From: Gonapodya sp. JEL0774
Lineage: Eukaryota; Monoblepharomycota; Monoblepharidomycetes; Monoblepharidales; Gonapodyaceae
NCBI GenBank assembly: GCA_027604505.1
Contig: JADIIX010000057.1
Coordinates: 971 to 64,970 of the forward strand
Reading direction: 5' to 3'
Length of the DNA: 64,000 nt
Below the pieces are notes generated by a model that saw only the letters and a list, made by a program, of their open reading frames with translations, did no database searches and was not told the DNA's origin. Positions 34,830 to 46,678 of this stretch are shown here, piece by piece. Made by a program: the position numbers and the translations under genes. The first letter of the stretch is position 1. Each line of letters begins with the position of its first letter.

Positions 34830-36118
34830 CCTGGTCGATGTCGATCACAGCGGCAATGCGAAAAAAGACGGCCCCACAAGAATTTGGTTTGGTTTGATCA
34901 GGAGGCACTCACCCATTTTTGTCTCCGAGCACGAAAAGACCACAGGTCCCTCCCGACCTGAGACAAGGGGTCACGGACACAATTTTCCTCCTTTTCTTAT
35001 GTGCATAGCTTTCCTTGACACCGACACAAAGAGATAACTCGCATAAGAAGATGAGCTATTCCTTCCATCACTGTTCTTGTACCCATTATTATACTGCGGT
35101 GGCGGGGTCTTTTACTCGCAGGAGAGACTTCGCACTTCAAAGATATGGAAGGTACGCGAACACCGAATAGGCAAATACACATATTTCTATTGTGGCTTCG
35201 CGCATGGTAAGGAGATCATCTGATACAATTAATTGATTATGTCAAGATTGAGCAAACATGTTTGGTGATCTTGTTGGTAACGGAGCATACTGAGCAGCTG
35301 AATGTTATAGGAGCACAAGACAAACAACGTGTAATATATATACATATCGTGAATTGAGGTCGTTCAAGGCTGTGCACCCACCCCAGTGACAAGCACAGCC
35401 CCCGGCGCGATCATGACCATGCTGCTGTTATGCCCTCCGACGGAGTCCGCCAACCCAAATATTTATATGTCAAACGAGACTTGATGAATCCCGCATTCCT
35501 GTCCCCATCAAGCCCGGCCGCACCTACTTCCCCTCGCCCCCCACCCCCCACCCCCTCCCCCCCCCCCTCGCCAACCCCTCGCACACCCCTCACGCACCCC
35601 GCTCCGCGCCCTCTCTTTCGCCTGTCGCCAGCCTGATTTCTTCGTCTGTAAATGGCAACCAAACCTGCCTTCCATTTCAAGAGATTCCGTGCAGTGGCCT
35701 CAGTGATCAGGCAATCAGTTGTTGGGGGAGTAGGGGGGACATAGTCCGAACAAGACTTTAAACTTTTATTGAAATCAACGGGATTGAGAAGTTAGTATGT
35801 ACGCACTGGGAGTCGGATAAATTTGCAATTGTATCACCGAGTAATAAGTTCGACCATAGAGGGAAGTCCTGCATCATAAGCACACTCAACTGAGATCAGT
35901 GCATGCCGAGTTAGTTTTTGGAGCAGAATTGAAATGGGAGCTCGTTGGCTTTGTTGTGTGGTGCATACATAACATGTCCACACCCGCTGACAACACCCCA
36001 CACTTGATATCTTCTGCAAGCAAGGAGCTGCCAGGATCCGGACCCGCCGATTGAGTATCGTTCAGAAAGGACAACGGCTCGACCGAATCGCAAGTCGAAA
36101 CTGAGCGAAAACAAGGGG
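34830..36118. other. Intergenic region between divergent genes
   Basis: This 1.29-kb region holds the promoters of the chitin deacetylase (minus) and the C2-MUN gene (plus). It contains an AT-rich patch with alternating TA near 35330-35345 and a C-run tract near 35530-35570. Short frames across the C tract encode only Pro/Arg-rich or Gly-rich strings. No gene supported. Confidence 0.55.
35529..35572 (-). other. G-run tract, possible G-quadruplex (minus strand)
   Basis: The plus strand has consecutive C runs separated by one or two bases, including a run of ten or more. The minus strand therefore has at least four G runs within 45 nt, enough for a G-quadruplex in principle. It lies between two divergent genes. 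No function is shown. Confidence 0.4.
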
Positions 36119-39100
36119 ATGAGCGCTGGACTTGAGTTTGTGAGGAGAGCTCCTGCAGCTGGAGCAAGCGACTCCGAAGTCACCTCTCTCACACGCAACG
36201 CGAGCTCGGGTGGGGACAGTGCCGTAGTAACTGTGCTCAGAGGCTCTCCTTCGCCAACGCCATCTTCTTTCTCTGCACGGGCACGAACCTTCTCCGTTGA
36301 CTTTGGACTCCGACCGTGGAGTACGGCAAGTGGCGGTAGCTCATCTGGAAGTGTAGCTAGTGGGCAGCTGGCGGTTGGTGGTGGTGGAATCTCTGCCTCG
36401 CCGTCCATGCCGACTGGCTTTGGTGGGGGTTCTCCGGGATCGCTGGAAGTGGTGGGGACTTTGACCCCTTCGGCGAACCACCAAAAGCTTCCTGGCAGAA
36501 CGAAAGGAAAGCGTGCAGAGGGAAAGCGGTCGGGAAAGGGTGGAGACAGAGGCAGTGCCGAGTCTGTCGCGGACCGAGTGAAGCGCTGGTTTCCCTTGGG
36601 TCGCAAATCGCGGAACAAGGATGGAACGGACGCAATTTCCGAACATGCATCTGTGCAACATTCGAAACCAGAACCGTCGGACATGATCCTCTCCCCCAAC
36701 TTGGAGCCGCACCCTTCCGACCTTGCGCTGTCCCCACCGACGTCTCCCATATCCCCACACGTTCGCCCCTCTTCTGCTGCGGCCACCTATCTGCCTGCAT
36801 TTGTTCGTCGTGGCTCTCTTCCGGGGTGGAGCTCTCTTCCGCCTCCATCCTCGTTTTCTGACGGGGAGTACAGTGACGACGATGAAGAGGATGACATTTC
36901 AGATGAATCAGATGACGATGGAGGTGCTGCTGGTGCACTCAGCGACTCTGCAGCGTCGTACATTCGAACTCCGCGCCCTCCTCGCTTGCCTTTCTCACTG
37001 TCTCGCGTCAATCACAGTCGCACTCGATCAGAAACCATGCCGCCTTTGCAGTCCCCCACATCCGCATTCACCTCATTCAACTTCCCCATACCGTTTGTCC
37101 ACCGAAACCAACAGAAGTCGCAGACCGATGTCCACTCTCGCATGTCAGGTACCCCAGATACGGATCTCGTGCGAGCTAGATCTGGAGACGACTCGGCCTC
37201 TGCTTTGTGGTCGCAACCTCCAGAGAATGCTCGTGGGAAAGTCGGACATGGCCAAATTTCATCAGATCCAACCTCACCACCATCGTCCCCGTCTTCGGCC
37301 TTCTTTTCTGGCCCACCCTTGCCATCTTCAGCGGTGCCCCAACGCTCTGATTCATTCACCACTGTGCGTTCTTCGTCATCGCTGTCAATGTCGCACCCAC
37401 CACCTCGCTCTCCAGCATCCCCTGGTCCCCCGATGTTGCCGTTTGCGTCCATTCCACGTGGCTCACTACCCACAGGACCTACGCAGAGTTCACATTCCTC
37501 CCCCGCCACAATACAACCGCACTTGGCGAATCAGTCTATGACTCCGGCGAGCAATCTCATCACTGCCTCACCCTCTCACGCACCAACTCCACCTTATTCC
37601 TCCACTCCAACGAGTATTAATGCCACAGGGCTGGATCCTGTGTCCCCAATACCACCTCCACGTGTGCGGCGTGCTGCTCCGTTACCTATACCACCAGCAT
37701 TGCAAGATTCAGAATCATCTTCTGCTGACGCAGTCAACACGTCTTCTTCAGTAAATGTATCCGTTAGTTCACCTGAACACTTAACCGCAGTTCTCCTAGG
37801 ACCTCGACCGCTTGCGGTGCCACCAGTTGCACCTACCTCTTCACAAACCGGTACGGATTCCTGGACCCCTCCTCCCCGCACAGGCTCTTTGACATTCCTT
37901 GAAGTACGGCGACTTGGGGCGGGTTTATCGGACGCTGGTTCTGCGCCGTGTTCAGAAACGGTTGGTGCGGGGATAACAACTTCCCTGCCTTCTTCGGCTG
38001 CTCCACCTCATATGCCTCAACTATCTGGGGATTTGCAAACTTCTACTGTTAATCCTCCGATAGTCCTAGAAGGGGTGTCTGGAGGCCTACACAATACCTC
38101 TCAGGCCAATGCTTCCCCGTCCACTTCCGCAACTGAGATCACCCCACTCACAACAAACACTCAGTCATCCACCGCTCCCGTCGTGGTGCCTACAAGCCCC
38201 GTGTTGGTCGGGACTGTGAGTTCTTCGCCACATTCTGGGAGCACAACGGATGTTGCAGCACCCAACGCCCCTCGCCTCCCACCCACTGCAACCGTCTCTG
38301 CCTCTACACAGGCGAGGTGGACAGGTGCATTGGCTGCGGCGTCTGGGAGAGTGGTCGGACGTTGGGTTGGGAAAGACAAGGGGAAGGACCATGAGAAGGA
38401 TCATGAGAAGGATCGTGAGAAGGATCGTGAGAAGTCCGTCTCACGGGCACTTAGTGGAGGAGACATAAAGGTGGCAGCCAAAGAAGACGCATTTGCACCT
38501 CGCTCGCAGTCACCGGGTCGAGTGGTTGCGCCTGCAAATGAACGTTTAGTTGCAGAAAGGAGCAGCTCTCCTCTCCCCGACGGCGAATCGGAAGTATTCA
38601 CCCCCATTACTGCCACAACAGTCATGGATCCTGGACGACCCCCTCTCGTGCCCACAGTGTCACACAGTTCTCAAACGTCCACTCCAAGTAGTTCTGTAGT
38701 GCCGCCGCCAACAGACGCACCATTAATTGCTCGCATTCTCGCCCAGCGTGATGCCTCACCGGTGGCTTCATCCCGGCCTTCCTCTCCGTCGTCCGTTCGT
38801 CCACCTACGCCGGTGAATTTTATGGATGAAGACGATTCTCGGTCGACAATCAATGGTCCTCCGCCGCACCTCATTGCAGCAACCCCTTCCAGGCCTGCGC
38901 GCCGACCAGCAAGGCCGCCTCCGCGTAATATGTCTATTGCAGGAATGCCACTGGGGCGGGGTCCGAGTCTTGCGCGAGGACCCGGGGCGGGTGGAGCTTT
39001 GATGCAAGCGAAAGGGCAAAGAATGAGTGCGTTCCAAGTAAAAGATGAGGACGTTTACGACTTTGTGTTCAGGTGCGCGGTTGTGCCTGTGTGTGCACCT

Positions 39101-42100
39101 GATGGCGGTGGTACTGGAGGTGCGGTAGTTGGCGCGGAACCTTGTATCCTTCCGGTGGAATGTGTAATCCAGATACGGGATCGACTGTCAGCATTAAACA
39201 AGCACGGATGGAAACCGAAGCCGAACGATGCAAGTAGTGTGATCGCCACCTTGTGGATTGATGTTGCAAAGGAGGTGTGGGGAAAGGTTATGGGACTGAA
39301 GGGTTTCGAGCCCGCGAGACTGGTGGGGTTTAGAGAGTTTTTGGGTGGGTAGACTTGAGCAGTATCTTGTCGCTCAGGCGGGGATACTTACCCCGTTACC
39401 TAATTTAGCGGTTGTCGCTGCGGAATCCAGGCAACGCGTTCAGAGTCCTCTCCCCGAATCCTTGTCCACAGTTCCGCCTGATGCCGTGGTACTGTCTATC
39501 ACCGGGCACTTTGTGTCGATTCTCCGCTCCATTCTCACAACCATTCCTGGGCCCGTATCGGAAGAGGCACAAAACCATCCCGAGTTGAAAGGTTACGCAA
39601 AATTGGTGCAAGGTTTTGTTGGCAGTTCGGTACATAGAGATTCGGAAGGGGAAAGAGGGGACCGCGAAGATGGCGGGAGGCGAATGCATGAGTGGACCCA
39701 GACGATTTTTGCGAAAAGCTATCGTGAACATGCGGAGACGGTTGTCAGGGAGAAAAGGAATGTGAACAAGAAAGTGAGATCATCATCTTCTTGACCGTGT
39801 TTGAGATGGACTGGATGAAGACGAAACTTACGTATTTTGTATTCGTCCCCTAACCGCTTCCCGTGATGTCTTCAGACCATTGTCGCAGACCTCCAGCACT
39901 CCAAGACGCGCATCGAGTTCGGAGAGTTTCCTGGGCACAAGCGGGATGATTTCTTCTCAGAAGATGCTTACCTTTACTGGAAGGAGTGTTCGGTCGTCGT
40001 GATTGAGGAACTAATAAAGCATTGTAGTGCGAAGTGGCCGGAAACTGGAACCTTGCAGGCGAAGGTGAGTTGGGACGATTGAAGTGAGTGTATCCTGAGC
40101 GTCGAGAGACAATTGCTTGGTCTCTCCAGAACCACTCCCGTCTGTCATCGGCGTCGTATTTCGTGCCGCCCGATCCGCTTGCATATTATCTCCGGCTTGT
40201 CGCCCTCTGTCTGAGTGTCGACCTTCAAGGTCATCCTCGGACATATCTTTCTCCTCTGTCACAATTATTATGTGACGAGTGCGCTGATAGATGGCAACTT
40301 TCATATCTTGCCCGAGAGTTGTGTTTGGCTCACGCAGTTGTGTCTCATGCGGTCGATACATTTGAGACTCGCGGAGCTGCCGGAATCGTCCCAGGAGCCG
40401 TCTTGAATGCTGTAGCGAAAGTGGTATTGAAAATGGCGCCGGATGAGGAGGGACCAACTGCATCAAGAGGAGAGCTGGCGTTGTACATGGACATGCTTGG
40501 TAAGCTGGATGTGCATCTCCGGGTGCAGTTCGTGTCGTACTTTTTTATGGATACCCAGGTATCCACACCATCGGAGGTTGATCTGACATGCCGAACGCTA
40601 GCTGTAGTATACTCTGATAGCCTCTATAGACTGTCTCGAGGTGTCAAATCTGGCCGCCAGAGTGTCGCAGAGAGCGATGCTGTCGAAACACTGAGGCTCT
40701 TGGTTCTCGAGGCGGTCAGCAAACGGTACGAGAAGATTGCAGCGGACGAGGAGAGTAGGGATCCTGTTCACGGTGGGGATCACAACAAGGATGTGGCAAG
40801 GTTGAATATGCTGTTGAGGTTGGCGAAATCGATCAGGGAGGAAGTCCAAAGTTACATGTTCAAGTTCCCTCATTTGCTTCTCGGGTGAGTCACCATGAAC
40901 CCGCCCTTTCTTTGTGACTCTGTTGACCAGTTATCAATGGAGCAGCAACATCGACGTGGTAGAGCTAGCCTGCTCGACTATTCTACGGAATTATTTCATA
41001 TTGGAGATGGAAAACAACAAATTTAGCCTTGGGGCGGCCAAAGACGAAACGATACATGATTTGAGTGAGCTTTTCGGTATCACAGGGCAGTTTTACAAGG
41101 TACTTCCGTTGAGGCAGATTTCCTTCCGCCAAAAGACTTGTTCGTGATGTGACGAACCTCCCTTTTGTTCTTTAAACAGGTCGTAAAAACTCTCCAGCAA
41201 CTTATCGGAGCTCATCAGTTGGAGCCGACGAAGAGTTCGAGTAATCGAATGGACTTCGCAGTAGAGAAGTGGTCGGAGCCTCTTGTTGATCGCTGGCTTA
41301 CAGTTATGGAGAGGACGATGAAGCAAGTGGTAACCGCCTATGTACAAGCGGATGAGGTGAGATGCCAAATCAATTGCTCATGCACACCGCAAATAAATGA
41401 CTTGTCCGCTTATGCTCAGCATATTCCTCTTGCTCCGCCGGACTCGTTGTTTTCAACTTCCGTCATTGATGTATTCGCGTCCACTAATGAGGCATTGCAG
41501 CTCGTGCTGGATTTGCACTGGCCTGCAATTTCCACTCAAGCAAGATTCTTATGTCGTCTCTCGAAGATCATTGAGTTCATCATCTCCTCGTACCTCGAGG
41601 CGGAGCTCGGAAAACTTGAGCAATTGGAAAACAGGAATCGAGTTGATTTGGGCAAAGGGCTACAGTTGACAAAAGAGGCAAGTGGAGATCTCGAAGGGGG
41701 GTTTATTGGTGACTCAACTAATGTTACATTTTGTTTAGCTTTGCGTTACGATCAATAATATCCGTGCGGCATGGGAGCGCCTTGCTGACACTATGGAATT
41801 GCTCAAGATTGACCAATACTCGGAGCACGTTCCGCAACCCCCTGCAATGAGTAGGGAGGAATACGTGCCCATCTCCCGTCAAGCCACCTACACGCTAAAA
41901 ATTTTGAGAGGGCGGAATCTCCGTGCACCATCCTTCGCGGGAGCCGCCGGTGAAATGAACGCGGAGTAGGTGCAACATTCTCTCACTGATGCTTCCAAGT
42001 ACTAATCTTCATGATTGTTAACCAGATACTATTGCTTGGTGCGTATAGCTGGTCCCTATGCCAAACACTACCACAAAGAGTGGCAGAAAGAGAAGCAACG

Positions 42101-43710
42101 TCGTAAGGATGCAGGGTTACCACCTGTTAAGCCTCCCCACAACATCAATGATTTGGACCCAGATGTGATATATCGTACTCAAACAGCGACTGACGGGCTT
42201 GTGGGCGGGGGTGGAGACCCTAACTGGAATGAAGTCTGCACGGTTACATCTGCGCCCGATATCACATTCGCGGAATTGGAGATTCTCATTTTCTCGCAGC
42301 CTACCAGCACTGTCGCAAAAGCGAGTCATGTTGCCCTTGATCCTGATAGCTTCGAAGGGGAAAAACTCGTCGGAACCATACCCTTAGTGCTTTCGTTTTC
42401 GCCATTTCCAATTCCGGGTCCGACTCCTGACCACGTTGTTGTTTCTGGTCTCGACGATTTCTTGCCCCAAGAGCAAGTTCTTCCGGTTATGGACGCTCGT
42501 GATGGGTCTCGAGCGGGGTGGCTCTGGATACAACTTTATCGAAATGGGGCAGCTCAGAGTGCGGAAATGCAGTCTGACATGCAATTTTGGGTGGATCGGG
42601 CGTTGAAGGAATGTGAACTGGCAATGATGAATAGCGTCCGCATTGTTACAGAGCAGGTTGCCCGATATATTGCGTACCAAATCGGAAAGGCGGTTCAGAG
42701 GAATGCTGGTGACACAACCACCGAACGAATGGAAGACAGCCTGCACGATCTTCTGTTCCAGTATATTGATGACACTTTCTCTACGTTGAACTCACATATT
42801 TCACGAGGAGTCAGTCGTTGGACTGCGGAGCGTTTCAAGCTGCAAATCCTCAGAGATCCCACTACCGGACGATCGATCTATCTCCCGAATTTCATCATTC
42901 TCCATGTCTGGAACCAAGTCCTGGAGTACCTGCAGAACGGTATAGTGGGAGCGATCAAGAAGTGGAGTGCGGGAAACATCGTGGAAGTTGGCTTTATGGG
43001 CATGAAGATGATGGGATCCAAATACTTTTCCAGCGTCTCAAGAACAGACCTTCCCTATGAGTCGTTGGCGGTGTGGCTGGAGACCCGCAAGTTAGGAGTC
43101 GCGAACTGCCTGTGGGAAGCGGTGGAAGTCTTGAAGGCATTGTTTTACTGTGAAGGTTCGTGCCAGCAAAGTCAATGCATCAGACAAGCTAATAACCACC
43201 TTTTCTATGAACTGGTTAAACTTAAAAGTTGACGATGTACGATATGGCTTTGACATATGTCAATTGGAGACCGACAGTTACAAACGCATGAAATCCTGGA
43301 TCGAAACTCAGCGCCTTGAATCTATGAACAGGATTAACGAAGAGATTATGGTGGCCAAGTCTAAAGCTTTCGCATCAACAAAGTCAAAATCACAATATGT
43401 CCCAGAAAGCCCTTCAAATGGTCCAATTCTCTCTACGATAGGGGCGGCCGCGTGGCGATATGCAAGTAGTCCATCAGCTCGACCTGAAGACAGCCAACGA
43501 GATGGTTTGTCTGCAGTTGGAGTTGGACGAGACCATTCCGGCTTGGGCACGCTTTCTGACCAGTGGTCCCGTGCGAGAAACGGGATGGGACATTGGTGGA
43601 GTTCTGGGTTATCAAGTACGAATGGCAGCACAGAAAGTGGTAATTTGAATGATGACTTTAAGCCAAGTGTGATTGTGCTAATAGCGGACTTTTTCGTTCT
43701 CATAAGATAA
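36119..43710 (+). CDS. C2-MUN (UNC-13/Munc13-like) protein, fungal type, copy A
   Basis: A protein of about 2,000 residues. The first 900 residues are disordered (Ser/Pro/Thr) with a DHEK/DREK repeat. Conserved sequence starts at VKDEDVYDFVFRCAVV. The MUN region includes SASYFVPPDPLAYYL, LLCDECADRWQL and KWSEPLVDRWL. The MHD1 core LCVTINNIRAAWERL lies just after 41739, as in Munc13 (LCVxLNNI). A C2 domain follows: TYTLKILRGRNLRAP, YYCLVRIAGPY and GDPNWNEV. An MHD2-like helical part ends at ALFYCE, and a Ser-rich tail stops at 43710. In fission yeast, relatives are Ync13 and Git1; they act in vesicle-fusion control and in cAMP signalling. Most introns are GT-AG, but 41678-41738 is GC-AG. Between 39286 and 39363 the frame changes: either a 76-bp intron (GTTATG to GCAG) or a GGGT duplication at 39343-39350. 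Confidence 0.87.
38389..38436 (+). repeat. In-frame 12-bp repeat encoding D(H/R)EK
   Basis: Four tandem 12-bp units encode DHEKDHEKDREKDREK, a charged single-helix-like segment in the disordered part of C2-MUN copy A. Because the unit length is a multiple of three, expansion would keep the frame. Confidence 0.9.
41678..41738 (+). other. GC-AG intron just before the MHD1 core
   Basis: This 61-bp intron begins GCAAGT and ends TTTAG. It joins ACA AAA GAG to CTT TGC GTT in phase 0, giving LTKE|LCVTINNI. No GT donor nearby keeps this frame. Confidence 0.85.
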
Positions 43711-43971
43711 CCCCGGACACTGACTCATTCCCGGCGTTTGCCTTAAATATGATATCACATACCAACGTTTCGATAATGGTGAAGCTCATGTACAGATCTT
43801 CTTTCTTCTTTTGGACTTTTTTTGGTGGTTATTGGCTGGCCAGTCTATATTTATTTATCTCTGTAGGACAGTTCGCATCCGCGCGATTTGCATTGTATCA
43901 TCGCTGCAGATCAGTCACGCACATGTAATGGAATCAATTGCCTCCGCATCAAAACTTTACCATAAAAAGGG

Positions 43972-46167
43972 TTATGTCCCTTCCTCGGCGGATTCAATCT
44001 CGCTTCGGCATTTCTCCACGAATGCCACGATTTCACACACCCTCATCCTATTCCTATTCCACTCTCCCTCGTGAGTACCTTGAATGGCCATCTCGAGGTC
44101 TTTCATGTGCCCGCTCGAAAGCATGTCTTCCTCGTGGTCCACCTTGGAGATGCGCGCGTCGTGGGAAGCATTGACGAGATTAGCAAGAGCATCCTTATCA
44201 GACAGGAGCTTGTGAATTTAACGCGCAAAGAGACGATGTTGGTGTCGCAATTCTTTTAGTGCAAATGCCCGCTCTCAAATCCACCTACGTCGCGTGTGTC
44301 ATCATCGATATCATCCATGTCTCCCTTGACTATCCGGTCAAACGCTGTCATGACCACATCGTTAAGTTTTTCTTGGAATTCGTTTTCAAGCTCACGCATA
44401 CGAGCATAGCTGTTCATTGGTAGGGATTAGCACGCTGTCAGATCCACAGCAGGACTCCAGCGTCTCACCTCGACTGTGCGAACTCGTTAACTGCTTGAAT
44501 AAGCTCCGCATATGCCTTCTCAAAATCGCGAATAACATCCTAAACGACAGTATTGGGTTCAACATCACCAGCATCATGATTCTGTTGTCGCAAAAGACTA
44601 ACTTCAAACTGCTCCACCAGCGTCATCTCTGCGGCCATCAGCTTGTTCGACAGTGTATCCAGCTCTTCCTTGAGTGAGGACAAAGCGTTGTCGATGTCGG
44701 CAGCTGAGTGGGATGTGAGGACGGTGCGGAGGTTCTAGGAAAGGAAGCACGAGAACGAGCAGGTAACCCAGCACAGAGTTGAGCAGTTGACCAGTCTACC
44801 CACGATCTTTTTGGAATGCTGAAAATCCTCTATCCAAATCAAAGCCTCTGCATCTGTATCCCTCTTCGCCTCTCCCAAACACCGCTGAAACACTTCGATT
44901 TCCTCCTCGCGCTCTCTGGCTTTCTTGAGTACAAAGTTTGCTAGATCCGTCACCACTGGTGCAAACTTAGCTCGGTAGTCTTCCACACAGGCGGCAACAA
45001 GGTCTCGGGCAAGGGGGACGAATCGTTGGAAGTCGGGTTCGCAAAAGAAGGAGTCGAAAAGGGAGAGGAGAGAAGGGATGTGAGCTTTCTAAGGAAGCAT
45101 ACGTGCAGGTAAGTATCGTTTCTTCCTTTTCAAGTGTTGTGTGGATATCTGGCTCACCGCGTAAAGCGCCGCGACCAGCCCGGATTTTTTCGCTTCTTCC
45201 TTCTTGTTTGTCAGGACTTTCTCTTCTTCTTCCATGGCAATCAGGTTGTCAATGAATTGCTCGCGTGCCTTTCTAACCTTCGTCCGGGAGTAAGTTCCGT
45301 TTCCATTTGGCTGAGTGCTTTCGTTTCGACAAACCTGTTCCCGCTCTACCAGGCGATAATCCAGGTACTTGATTTTAGGCAAGTGGGCGAGAATATAACT
45401 TGCATAATTTGGGTCTTTCGCGATCTCATTGCCGGTGCAGTTGATGACACGGAGGCTTTCAAATCGTCGTAGATAAGCCAACTTGTTCGGATGAGAATTG
45501 GAGTAGTGAAAGTTTAATGCCACATGTGTGCCTACAAGCAACCTCAATGCGAAGAGTTTACATTCTCAAGCTCGGTGACTTGATTATTTCCAATAGAGAA
45601 AACTTGGAGATTTGCAAGAGCGTCTAGGTTTTCAATTTTTGAGATGCGATTGGAGAAGAGTGAGAGGTCGGTGAGCTTGTTAAGTGCGTCTAAACCCTCG
45701 ATGATTGTTATATTGTTGAATGAAAGGTCTTGTGAAGTGTCCGGGTGCAAAAGTTTGAACCGAGAGTCTCAACAAGTTGCAGGTACGCTCTTCCTCACCC
45801 AGCCAAGTCAGGTTCACCAAGTGCCCCAGATTCTCTATCTTCTCAATGATGTTGTTGTCCAGCTGCAGTTTTGTGAGGTTTATGAATTCCCAAAGGTTGT
45901 CAATCTTGAGGATGTCTTGTGCGGTAGAATCCGCACGCCGAACAAACCACGGATACGGTCAGGTTTCACGGGTTTTTTTCAGTCAATGTGAGTCTTTCAT
46001 TCATTCTTCGGCGTACTTTTGAAGTCAAGTCTGAGATTGAGTACATCAACTGTGTCGATGCCTTCTTTGCGCGCGATGTCCGCAACCTCTGGAATGACCT
46101 GTTCTGCCATCGCCTTGCTCAGCATTTCTTCATCGATGACGGATGGCTCCACGCTGTTGTACGACAT
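43972..46167 (-). CDS. DRC3: Dynein regulatory complex subunit 3 (DRC3/LRRC48)
   Basis: The N-terminus ([16 protein letters not shown], then [14 protein letters not shown]) matches animal and algal DRC3. Next come SDS22-type leucine-rich repeats ([46 protein letters not shown]) and the cap [18 protein letters not shown] followed by [10 protein letters not shown]. The C-terminal half is coiled coil, including [35 protein letters not shown] and KIVG, then [10 protein letters not shown] and [17 protein letters not shown]. The last exon begins [17 protein letters not shown] and ends with a TAA at 43972-43974. About eight or more short exons are needed; I checked the frame only locally. DRC3 is part of the nexin link of motile 9+2 axonemes, connecting neighbouring doublets and regulating dynein. 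It is strong evidence that this organism makes a flagellum, which most fungi have lost. The start is the ATG at 46167. Confidence 0.95.
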
Positions 46168-46678
46168 CCTTGCCGGGGAACAGGATACGTGGGACTGATG
46201 AAACTGGGGGATCTGGCAGCAGTACTCTACTGCCAACAAATGTTGTGAATTCCAAACCCTCGTGCTCCAGGAATTTGAAATCTGTGCAAATCACACCAGC
46301 GCCAATCTCTTGAGAGAGAACATTCTCGCCGCAAATTGCAGCACCCTTTTGGGAGTGTGTCCGAATCAAACTGCTGGAGACCATCCAATGCTCATCACAA
46401 CGAAAATGTCGCGTCCAGGACTTCCTAGAGATTCAGCTGTAAACCTTGAGAAAATTATTCGAACTCCTTCGCTTCAAGATAAGAATGAAAAGCATGCACC
46501 AGAAGCGGGGTGCTCGCTTCATCGGCGACCTGAGCCAACTAGTGCCTTCGTAATAGTCGCGAATCTGGCAAATCGACCGGACTGGGACTTGTCTTGTACA
46601 AAGAAAGTACAATTAACTCAAAGAATGACTCGGAAGGACGTGGGACCATCGGGGAAAAGAACATCATTGGCAGACCGA
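46168..46678. other. Divergent promoter region between DRC3 and the TSP1-lectin gene
   Basis: This 511-bp interval lies between the start codons of DRC3 (minus) and the TSP1-lectin gene (plus). The plus-strand frame is open through it but has no domain and precedes the signal peptide, so I treat it as leader/promoter. An alternative start at 46625 would take in its last part. Confidence 0.5.

Noticed and set aside
35430-35636. Pro-rich small open frame across the C tract
   Set aside because: Encodes only Pro/Ser/Thr reiterations over a simple-sequence tract, with no conserved part.
36341-36938. Minus-strand frames of 139-193 codons opposite C2-MUN copy A
   Set aside because: Shadows of the Ser/Pro-rich coding exon; no splice or domain evidence.
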